Below the pieces are notes generated by a model, which was not told the origin of the DNA, did not search any database, and was given only the letters and a program-made list of their open reading frames with translations. 64,000 bases of DNA, from contig OX424564.1 of NCBI GenBank assembly GCA_949152475.1, forward strand, positions 2,790,001 to 2,854,000, in the 5' to 3' direction. Shown here piece after piece: positions 49,508-58,800 of this stretch; within the stretch, counting starts at the first letter, position 1; each line of letters opens with the position of its first letter. The position numbers and the translations under genes are program-made. Origin of the DNA: Terebella lapidaria. Taxonomy: Eukaryota; Annelida; Polychaeta; Terebellida; Terebellidae.

Positions 49508-52369
49508 AATTAGGCCAAGGGCCGAAGATAGGTTACCGGACAATGTTTAATATTTTAGATGTTAGCCAGGTCACTGGTTGAATTCAAAGTCAAGAGAATA
49601 TTCAGCATATACAACATTAAGCATATATCATGTCCACAGTTGATTGCTAAGCTGTAAATTCAACTAGACGCTTCCGGTCGCCTACGACCGCTTGGGTGTA
49701 TCCCCCGTAGCCCTATCATCCCTGTTGCCCCAAATATATCACTGATGTACATTGTGAGTGTGAAACCTTTCAAGCTTATTGAAGGTCGAATTCAAGATCA
49801 CCACTAAAATCACTGCATACGAATTTCCATTTCGACATGTTCGATAAAATAACGAAATTACAGCCAGATAAAAGTTTTCACCTAAAGTTATACTTCAACT
49901 CAGAATATTTGACAAACTTGGTTCCAAGTTGAAATTCAAGCAAAAGTTGACAAAAACTGCATTTCAAGATGACTAAATTGGAGCCAGATCGAACTTTTCA
50001 CCATAAATTATATTTCAACACATACTATATGCCAAACTTGGTTCCAAGTTGAAATTCAAAGTAAAAGTTGACCAAGATCAAACTTTTCACCATAATTTAA
50101 ATTTTAATTCATAATAATTATGTGCCAAACTTGGTTTCAAGCTGAAATTCAAGTAAAAGTTTACCAAAACTGCATTTCACGATGACGAAATTGGAGCCAG
50201 ATCGATTTTTTCACCATAAATTATATTTTAATTCATAATATGTGCCAAACTTGGTTTCGAGTTGAAATTCGAAGTAAAAATTGACTTTAATGGTAAAAAT
50301 AATGTTAACTTATCCAGTTACACCCATGAAATCTCTACTGGACAAAACTTTTAAATTGTTGAGCTCAATAATAAATGTTTCTTGTCTTAACTATTTTTCT
50401 TGAGGTCAATAATAGACTTAACTAGTAAAAATGATGTTAACTTATTCGGCTACAGCCATGAAATCTCTACTGCACAGAAGCTTTACCTTGTTGAGCCCAA
50501 TAATAAATGTTTCTTGTCTTAACTATTTTTATTGTGGTCAATAATAGACTTAACTAGTGAAAATAATGTTAACTTATTTGGTTACACCTGTGAAATCTCT
50601 ACTGGACAAAACCTTTACCTTGTTGAGCTCAATAATAAATGTTTCTCATCTTAACTATTTTTATTGTGGTCAATAATAGACTTAACTAGTAAAACCAATG
50701 TTAACTTATTCAGTAATATTGTTCTGTTTTCACCAAAAACATCAGTTCTGTATTCTGAACAAGAATCCAGTGCAATTTGCTTTCATAGTACAGGTTATTG
50801 GAGTGATCACACATGTCAAAGTAGGCATTTTAATTGTTGTAATAAGTTAACCTCTCAAACTTATTAATATTTATTCGATCATTCTGAAAAACAATAGGTT
50901 TCGTGTGATGGTCTTTCTCATTGAGCCTGTGCGATTTCATCATCATTCATCGAAAACTCCCACCCGTAGAGCGTTCACAACCCATGTGTGTTAAACAGGC
51001 TAATTTGAGCACAAAATGTTACGCCAATCGGCTATTTTGGTTGCTATGGCAACCAAAATCGATAGGTGTTGAGATCTCACCATAAATCATGTCCATATAA
51101 AATATTATCAAAATCGGTTCAGATTTGTAAGCTGTAGCGCGTTCACAAGAAAGTGTCTGCGGACGCGGACGCGGCGGCGGCGGCGGCGGCGGCGCGACGA
51201 TCGTAAATCCATAGTATCCGCCGAACTTTGTTCGGGGGATACAATAATCAGAGAGATATTAGCAATTTTGTGCTGTGGCCTTGAAAATGAAGGGGCAAAG
51301 GTCAAATTCAAGGTCATCAAAATATTCAATGTATATCATTTTCTATATCATGTCCACAATTGATTCCAAAGCCATACAGTCAATAGAGGAGCAAGATATG
51401 AGCCAGTTTGTCCTTGGACCTTGAAAATGAGGTCAGAGGTCAAATTCAAGGTCACGAGAATATTCAGCATATATCATTTCCTATATGTTCATAATTGATT
51501 GCTAAGCTGTAAAGTCAATAACAAGCGAGATATTAGCAATTTTGTCCTGTGACCTTGAAAATGAGGTCGAAGGTCGTATTCAAGGTCATCAGAATATTCA
51601 GCATATATCATTTCCTATATGTCCACAATTGATTCCTAAGCTGTAGAGTCGATAATAAGCGAGATATAAGCCATTTTGTGCTCTGACCTTGAAACTGAGG
51701 TCATAGGTCAAATTCAAGGTCACGAGAATATTCAGCATATATCATTTCCTATATGTCCACAATTGATTCCTAAGCTGTAGAGTCGATAATAAGCGAGATA
51801 TAAGCCATTTTGTGCTCTGACCTTGAAATTGAGGTCAGAGGTCAAATTCAAGGTCATGAGAATATTCAGCATATATCATTTCCTATATGTCCACAATTGA
51901 TTCCTAGTCTCTAATCTCAATATCAAGTGAGATATTAGGCATAATGTGTCCCATTATAAAGCATAGGAGAATTTAACATGGGACATTCCCATTTGGGCCG
52001 AGTTTGGGCCAAAATGGCCCACTTCGAGCGATTCAAGCGCAACGAAATTTATAGATATCATAGGAGTACATATGAGGAGTGTTATGTATCAAAAAGGAAA
52101 AAAGTTACTGAACAAATTTTGAGAAAATGGCCACCAAAGTCCAAAATCAGGCATTTTTCGTCGAAAACGGCCGCCATTTTGAAAAAAATGCGAAAATCAA
52201 AAAACTAAAAAATACCTCCTTCTTGAATTATTTTTAAGTATTTTTGTGCAAATTTTCAGAAGAATTCGCCCGTAAACAAAAAAGATAAAAATGTGGACGA
52301 CGACGACGGACGACGACGACGGACAACACGCCATGCCAATAGGTTATCGGACCATAGGTCCGGTAACCT
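49508..52369 (+). mobile_element. HINE-like element split by a CTAGA-family insertion
   Basis: Starts ATTAGGCCAAGGGCC and GGTTACCGGAC; interrupted at 49664-51241; resumes TAATCAGAGAGATATTAGC and carries five receptor-site units to about 51860, then the GGGCCGAGTTTGGGCC block and the terminal hairpin at 52342-52369. Confidence 0.75.
49664..51241 (+). mobile_element. CTAGA-family element with 3-bp target duplication
   Basis: 1,578 bp starting CTAGACGCTTCCGGTCGC (hairpin with CTACGACC) and ending AACTTTGTTCGGGGGATA (hairpin CCGAAC/GTTCGG). It interrupts a HINE-like copy whose uninterrupted counterpart at about 45080 reads AATTCAATAATCAG; here CAA is present on both sides (49661-49663 and 51242-51244), so the duplication is CAA. 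Both ends carry a GTATCCCCCG word in inverted orientation. Internal ~127-bp repeats lie at 50283-50720 and a GGC repeat near 51165-51195. No protein. Unclassified. Confidence 0.75.
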
Positions 52370-52530
52370 AAAAATGTGGACGACGACGGACGACGACGGA
52401 CGCAACGCCATGCCAATAGGTTATCGGACCATAGGTCCGGTAACCTAAAAATGTGGACGATGGACGACGGACGACGACGGACGCAACGCCATGCACCTAT
52501 GGTTATCGGACCATAGTAACCTAAAAACAT
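52290..52530 (+). repeat. Triplicated HINE-like 3' terminus
   Basis: The element's last ~85 bp (GACGACGGACGCAACGCCAT, GCCAATAGGTTATCGGACC, GTCCGGTAACCTAAAA) is present three times head to tail, ending about 45 bp before the acidic exon. Confidence 0.85.
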
Positions 52531-52574
52531 ATGTATGTTTTGATTTGTAATCGCCAATATCATGAATGTGTCAC

Positions 52575-52698
52575 CTGGTTTGGCAAGCAGAGGAAGAGCT
52601 GCAGAGTGACTACTGCTATCGCTGTCGCTGGAGTCATTGCTGTTGGGGACTGCAATGTAATGTGGGTCATCCCGACTATCGTCTTCACAGTCCATATC
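52575..52698 (-). CDS. SET/recombinase gene, acidic Ser/Asp exon
   Basis: 124 nt, phase 0 at entry, one base over at exit (CCAG/GTGACACA). Encodes DMDCEDDSRDDPHYIAVPNS and a Ser/Asp tract NDSSDSDSSSHS, ending LPLLAKP. Acidic, low-complexity linkers of this kind precede the zinc fingers in related proteins. The single base left over is completed by the GT that begins the recombinase exon 12.7 kb downstream. The acceptor (GATGACATTCAG) has a weak pyrimidine tract. Confidence 0.7.
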
Positions 52699-52831
52699 CT
52701 GAATGTCATCAATCATGCAAATGCCATTTATAGCTTAATAATCAAATGTACAAAGCTTAAGTCAAAGTTCAATGCCTAAAAATGGAGACATCTTGATTTA
52801 GTATTTCTTATTATCAAAAATTTCCTCTTAC

Positions 52832-52885
52832 CGCATAGTTTGCAACTATAATCGACCTCCTCCAGCGTGCATTGTCTATGTCCTT
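52832..52885 (-). CDS. SET/recombinase gene, 54-nt exon
   Basis: Small phase-0 exon between CCTTTCAG and GCG/GTAAGAGG, encoding KDIDNARWRRSIIVANYA. No domain recognised. Both splice sites are good and both phases agree with its neighbours. Confidence 0.65.
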
Positions 52886-53089
52886 CTGAAAGGAAAATAC
52901 AAACGATATATATCTCTTGAGGATTGCTTTTCCATTTAATATTCACATTTTTAAAATCATGGTTACCAATGGTTATCATGGGAATTGATTTAAATAGTTA
53001 TCTTATTTTACTCCTGCACTGAAAAATACATTTCAACAAATACATATATTTTAAAGTACTGAGGCTTGCACAGTACTAATACTACAAAC

Positions 53090-53181
53090 CTGTGTATCCA
53101 AGCTCAGTGATTGGTGTCTTGGGGCGATATGCTTCTTTCCGACAGTTACATGTACAGGTTTGGACAGCATACTAAGTTTGG
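53090..53181 (-). CDS. SET/recombinase gene, 92-nt exon
   Basis: Bounded by TTTTCCATTCAG and ACACAG/GTTTGT. Its first two bases complete a Ser with the last base of the repeat exon; it ends at phase 0. Encodes KLSMLSKPVHVTVGKKHIAP and then RHQSLSLDTQ. No domain recognised. The other two frames contain stops, so the phase match is informative. Confidence 0.7.
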
Positions 53182-53447
53182 CTGAATGGAAAACAATATC
53201 ATCATGTTCAGAAGATGTACATGTATACTGTACACTATAAACACACAATGGAAAAAAAAACTCAGATCAGCATCACTGTATGCAGTGGTGCATGTACATA
53301 TAAAATCTGGATGTTAAAATTTTTTAAAGATTTTTTCTTTTCTATACGTTAAACCATCAAGACGATTCATTCTAGAAAACAATCTATAAACCTATGTAGT
53401 TTGTCAACTGCCATAAATGACACAGAAACCCAACGCAGTGAACGTAC

Positions 53448-55618
53448 ACATAAGCGAAAGCTGGATCTTGTCCGGGGTCTCTGCGCCATTCTGCAGCTGC
53501 GTCCCCACCTCTATCTTGTCCGAGCTCTCTGTGCCGATCTGCGGTCCCACCCCGACCTTGTCCAATCTCTCTGTGCCATTCTGCGGCTGTGTCCCCACCT
53601 CGACCTTGTCCGAGCTCTCTGCGTCCTTCTGCGGCTGTGGCCCCACATCCACCTTGTCCGAGCTCTCTGCGCCATTCTGCGGCTGCGTCCCCACCTCGAC
53701 CCTGTCCAAGCTCTCTGCGCACTGCTGCGACTGCGGCCCCACATCGACCTTGTCCGAGCTCTCTGCGCCATTCTGCGGCTGCGTCCCCACCTCAACCTTG
53801 TCCAAGCTCTCTGTGCCGTTCTGCGACTGCGGCCCCACATTGACCTTGTCCGAGCTCTCTGTGCTGTGCTGCGGTCCCACCTCGACCTTGTCCGAGCTCT
53901 CTGCGCCATTCTGCGGCTGCGGTCCCACCTCGACCTTGTCCGAGCTCTCTGCGCCATTCTGCGGGTGCGTTCCCACCTCAACCTTGTCTGAGCTCTCTGC
54001 GCCATTCTGCGGCTGCGTCCCCACCTCGACCTTGTCCGAGGTCTCTGCGCTGTTCTGCGGGTGTGTCCCCACCTCGACCTTGTCCGAGCTCTCTGCGCCA
54101 TTCTGCGGCTGCGTCCCCACCTCGACCTTGTCCAAGCTCTCTGTGCCGTTCTGCGACTGCGGCCAAACATTGACCTTGTCCGAGCTCTCTGTGCCGTTCT
54201 GCGACTGCGGCCCCACATTGACCTTGTCCGAGCTCTCTGTGCCGTGCTGCAGTCCCACCTCGACCTTCTCCGAGCTCTCTGCGTCGTTCTGCGGCTGCGG
54301 CCTCACCTCGGTCTTGTCTGAGCTCTCTGCGCCATTCTGCGGCTGCGTCCCCACCTCGACCTTGTCCGAGGTCTCTGCGCTGTTCTGCGGCTGCAGCCCC
54401 ACCTCGACCTTCTCCGAGCTCTCTGCGCCATTCTGCGGCTGCGTCCCCACCTCGGTCTTGTCTGAGCTCTCTGCGCCATTCTGCGGCTGCGGCCAAACAT
54501 TGACCTTGTCCGAGGTCTCTGCGCCATTCTGCGGCTGCGTCCCCACCTCGATCTCGTCCAAGGTCTCTGCGCTGTGCTGTGGCTGTGCCCCCAACTTGAT
54601 CTTGTCTGTGGTCTTCGCACCATTCTGCGGCCCGACCTCGACCTTGTCCGAAGTCTCTGTGCGATGCTGCAGCTGTGTCCCCACCTCGATTTTGTCCGAG
54701 GTCTCTGCGCCGTTTTGCGGCTGCGGCCATACCTCAACTTTGTCCGAGATCTCTGCGCTGTTTTGCGGCTGCGGCCCCACCTCGACCTTGTCCGAGGTCT
54801 CTGCGCTGTTCTGCGGCTGCGGCCCCACCTCGACCTTGTCCGAGGTCTCTGCGCTGTTCTGCGGCTGCGTCCTCACCTCGACCTTGTCCGAGGTCCCTTT
54901 GCCGTACTGTGGCTGTGTCCCAAACTTGATCTTGTCTGAGGTCTCTGCACCGTTCTGTGTCCCCACCTCGACCTTGTCCGAGGTCTCTGCGCGATGACGC
55001 AGCTGTGTCCCCACCTCGATTTTGTCCGAGGTCTCTGTGCCGTTGTGCGGCTGCGGCCATACCTCAACTTTGTCCGAGGTCTCTGCGCTGTTCTGCGGCT
55101 GCGGCCCCACCTCGACCTTGTCCGAGGTCTCTGCGCTGTTCTGCAGCTGCGGCCCCACCTCGACCTTGTCCGAGGTCTCTTTGCTGTGCTGTGGCTGTGT
55201 CCCCAACTTGATCTTGTCTGAAATCTCCACACCGTTCTGCGGCCCCACCTCGACCTTGTCCGAGATCTCTGCGCGATGCTGCAGCTGTGTCCCCACCTCG
55301 ATTTTGTCCGAGGTCTCTGCGCCGTTTTGTGGCTGCGGCCATACCTCAACTTTGTCCGAGGTCTCTGCGCTGCTCTGCGGTGGCGGCCCCACCTCGGCCT
55401 CGTCCTCGTCCGAGGTCTGTGCGCGATGCTGCAGCTGCATCCCCACCACGATCTCGTCTGGGGTCTCTGCATCGTTCTGCGGCTGCGTCCCCACCTCGAT
55501 CTTGTCCGAGCTCTCTGCGCCGTTCTGCGGCTGCGTCCCCACCTCAATCTTGTCCGAGCTCTCTGTGCAGTGCTGCGGCTGCGTCCCCACATCGTTTGCT
55601 TGATTGATGGTCTGGTGC
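53448..55618 (-). CDS. SET/recombinase gene, giant 16-residue-repeat exon
   Basis: About 2.1 kb open on the minus strand, built of about 44 units of 48 bp encoding VEVGTQPQNGAESSDK with variation (VEVGP, ETSDK, IEVG, some units shortened by two or three residues). Predicted to be hydrophilic, acidic and disordered; no known domain. The 3' end at 53448 uses TTATGT/GTACGTTC, leaving one base that fits the next exon. The 5' end is less certain: GACAG at 55619 is the better looking acceptor but its phase does not fit the 55956-56021 exon, whereas AATCAAG at 55599 does. Five of six frames are also largely open, a by-product of a repeat length divisible by three. Confidence 0.7.
53490..55590. repeat. 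48-bp coding minisatellite, ~44 units
   Basis: Consensus plus-strand unit: CCCACCTCGACCTTGTCCGA, GCTCTCTGCGCCATTCTGCG, GCTGCGTC. Two higher-order blocks of roughly 370 bp alternate (seen as recurring shortened units with CCTCGGTC or AACTTGATCTTGTC), so the array grew by duplication of multi-unit blocks. GC content is far above the surroundings. Confidence 0.95.
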
Positions 55619-55955
55619 CTGTCATTAAATCGGCATACATGGTAATGTCACTATAATGTACCTATGCATTGCTGAATTATGTATTATAATCAGGGTTATT
55701 GAATAATTTATTATTAGTCATGTTAGTGGTAGGCCTGGCAATCGTTGATGAGGATCAATATCGATAAACATGAACCCACTATTGATATTATCATTGATCT
55801 TTGCGATTTGGCGTGGCCTTAGCTATTTACTACTCACACTGAATTTCAATTTCTTACAAGCAGAATACTATATTTATGTGATCAAATTTAGTTGACATAT
55901 TGAATACATTGGAAAATAACTTACATATCATGCATATCTGAGTGGGTTAAGTAAC

Positions 55956-56021
55956 CCAGGCTGACTTTGTCTTTGTCCAACGACCCATCTTGTGGACTCG
56001 GCAAGGCTACACGTATGTCCT
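55956..56021 (-). CDS. SET/recombinase gene, linker exon (or 3' exon of a separate gene)
   Basis: 66 nt after acceptor CCACCTTCAG. Its first two bases complete a Glu with the previous exon. Encodes DIRVALPSPQDGSLDKDKVS then L; donor CCTGG/GTTACT is weak. If not spliced, the frame runs on to a stop at about 55922, which would make this the last exon of an elongin-A-like gene. Both readings are open. Confidence 0.5.
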
Positions 56022-56066
56022 CTGAAGGTGGAAAAAATACATCACCGTTTAACAATTTACCAGTAT

Positions 56067-58050
56067 TTACAAATTGCAGCCACGATCAAAGTTATCATCG
56101 TTCAAGACCAATATCAGGCTAATATCCAGGCGGTTTGACAAACAGAAGTAGCCAGAACCAAGGAAGCTGGGGAAGTCAGGCCTAAAGGTATTACTGATTC
56201 GAAAGGATCGACAACACTCGCACAACTCCAAGCATGGACGAGATAGATGGCGGGTCACACCCTGCGTATGGTTGTTCTTCATGAAAACTGGCTCCTCAGG
56301 GATGGGTCGCTGGACAATCACCACGCATGCAGATTGAGCAATCCAGCGTTCATGTGAAACATGCTGTCCTGTTGAAGAAGCTTGAAGATCTGTGGTAGCC
56401 CGAGAGTGCTCTCTAGCAAGAGCTCTAGAAGACGTGGGAACCAAGCCTGTGTGGGCCAATTGGGTGCAATCAAAGTCTAACCCAGAACAAGAGTCAACCT
56501 TCTTGAGATTCTCACATATCAGACAGCAGGAAGGAGGGGGGAGGGGGTGGGCATAGGCAGCCAAATGATGGCACGACTCAGAGAGTGTTCAGTCCCAATG
56601 GAACGGTCGTCAGGATAAGGTGACATAAACAATGTAGCCTGGGGTTCTCTGTGGTGGCGAAAAGTAGACGCATCCACTATCGATCAGTAGACTCATCCAC
56701 CGCCTCCAGAGGGCTTGACAAACACCCGGATGGAAGAACCATGCGCCCGGGAGAACCCAGGTCGGCTGAGCCTGTCTGCCTGTACATTCTGGCAAGCAGG
56801 GATGTGACAACTGTGGCGAGTGATGTCATGGCTGTTGGCACATAGGAGTATCTCCGCCGTCACAGCAGAGAGCTGTCGAGAATGAGTACCGCCCTGATTC
56901 TTCATGTAGCCCACCACTGTCAAACTGTCGGCCATGGTCAAGGTACAATTTGAAACGATGATCAGAAATATGGTCAAGGTACAATTTGACCGTGCGAAAA
57001 TCGCAATGTGATATTATAATATATGCTTACACTTGATATATTAGTTGACAATAAGCGAGACATAGGCCATTTTGTGATATGATATTAAGAAATGAGGTAA
57101 CTTGATGTCAAATCAAATGGCAATAACTAATCCGGAACAGTCTAATCAATGTCTTGTGGGCTGCGTGTAGCAGAGAGATAGACTGAAACACCCGTGTGAA
57201 GACATGGAGAGCTGTGAAGAGCACAAAGCAAAGGGCTCTAAACTGGTAGACAACATCATCCCACGAAAACCGGAGATAAGGCTGGGATGATGGATGAATG
57301 GGGTTGTGGAATTAGGCCTCCTAGAGGTCTATCGATGTAATCCAGTCTCCTCTCCACCGAGAGCCCCTGGTGGACCTCGGGGTCTCCATCTTGAAGTGAG
57401 ACTGCTCAACAAACATATTGAACGGGATTAAGTCAATGATTGGTCTCCAGCCCACCGATGGACCTGGGGAACACGAACATGCAACAGTAAAACCCCGAGG
57501 AGGCCCTGGGTCGAAGACCTCCAGGGTGGATCCCTTGAGTAGCATTTCTGCATTCCAGCTATGCAGTGCCAATATATCAATCAATGCCCCTAGGATATGA
57601 GCCCATGACCTGTGGTGATCTTGTGACTGGGGGAACAGACAGGAACGAGATCCTGTACCCCTCTTAGCTGGTCTGGACAGTCCAAATCTCCAGAAATCCA
57701 GTAGTCGTACACCCACCGGGGACAGTAGGGGCAGAAGTGAACCCCAATGAGTCGAGGACCCAGTACTCTCTTGTAACCCTGGACCCGTCATGTACCCTCC
57801 CTCTCGGCGGTCCTGATACCTCTGTGGCCTGGGGTCCGACCTCTTGTAGGCCATAGGCAGTGGCCCTCCTGGACTCGTCCCACAGTAAGTCCGTGGTATA
57901 GACTGGCCGCTTGCGCTGTGGCTCTGGTTTCACGGGTACAGAGGTAAACGGCTTAGGTGAGCTGGTCATCAGCTGACTAAGCTGGATGTGAGTTTACGTC
58001 AAGATTTCTTTTCGATGAGCCTCTTGTTGGGAGAGCTCATTAATTTGCTG
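56067..58050 (-). mobile_element. DIRS-type retroelement fossil (gag, RT and RNase H parts)
   Basis: A broken DIRS-like element on the minus strand. Recognisable are a gag C-terminal region near 57.9 kb, the RT start (SVGWRPIIDL and FKMET segments) at about 57.35-57.5 kb, and the RNase H region (DSLTVVGYMKNQGGTHSRQL, HIPACQNVQADRLSR) at about 56.73-56.93 kb. Several breaks; old. It lies in the intron between the 58222-58312 and 55956-56021 exons. The matching recombinase-side fossil at 34.6-36.4 kb may be a second copy or a displaced part. Confidence 0.75.
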
Positions 58051-58221
58051 GTTTAGCATGCGGACTCCGCGCTAATAGGCTGATCATAGCTGGTAGTGTA
58101 CGACAGAGAATTTGTAATTCTGCATTAATACAAATTGGCTCCTAAAAAGCAAGTTGGTTCTTAGAAAATTTTTTGATTTCGAGCCCTGTAGTACAGTTTG
58201 GTTTTGATGATGGGTACATAC

Positions 58222-58312
58222 CAGACTCATCGCTCTTGGCGTGTGATTTGCTGCTGTTTACTGTCGGGTTCTTTATATTACGCAGCGTAGCTTCCCTCTC
58301 GTCTTGCTTGCT
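58222..58312 (-). CDS. SET/recombinase gene or elongin-A-like gene, linker exon
   Basis: 91 nt between TTTACAG and TCTG/GTATGTAC, both good sites; enters at phase 0, exits one base over. Encodes SKQDEREATLRNIKNP then TVNSSKSHAKSDES. QDEREATLRNI resembles the QDAREQRLR segment that follows the BC-box region in elongin A. Its entry phase equals the exit phase of the elongin-like exon at 62220. Confidence 0.6.
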
Positions 58313-58379
58313 CTGTAAATCAACTAGACATTAAAGCCTCTCGGCTTTGTGGCATCCCGGCAATTTTGTTTTGGACCAA

Positions 58380-58800
58380 TATTCAGCTAAAAATAGCTGC
58401 TAGCCGCCATCTTGGAAATCAGATCTCCATGGAAAAAAATAAGGGGCTGTATCTAAGTATGTTGGATGAGCTCTGAAGGTTTCCAGAAGATCGCTCAAGG
58501 TGTTCTTGAGTTATCATCCGGAAATGGCAAAAACAACCAATTTTCGATTAAAAATGACTGCTGGTGGCCATCTTGGAAATCAGGTCTCGATGAAAAACGA
58601 TAGGGACTGTACATGTATCTAAGTACGATAGAGACTGTATCTGTATGTTGAATGAGCTCTGAAAGTTTCGACAAGAACAGACTTGGGAATCGGATCTCCA
58701 TGAAAAACAATAGGGGGCTGTATCCAAGTATGTTTAACATGTTTAATGAGCTCTGAGAGTTTCGAGAAGAATGGTCAAGGCGTTTGTGAGTTATCATCCG
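58380..58800 (+). repeat. ~170-bp repeat, three copies
   Basis: Three diverged units marked by CATCTTGGAAATCAGATCTC, ATAGGGGCTGTATCTAAGTA and GAGTTATCATCCGGAAA. Intronic. No coding content. Confidence 0.65.

Noticed and set aside
51108-51329. Arg-rich minus-strand peptide near the GGC repeat
   Set aside because: Product of the GGC/GAC simple repeat in the CTAGA-family element.
53404-55660. Long plus-strand and alternate minus-strand frames over the 48-bp array (526 codons plus strand, 255 codons minus strand)
   Set aside because: They are shadows of a repeat whose length is a multiple of three; only the 728-codon minus frame joins neighbouring exons in phase.
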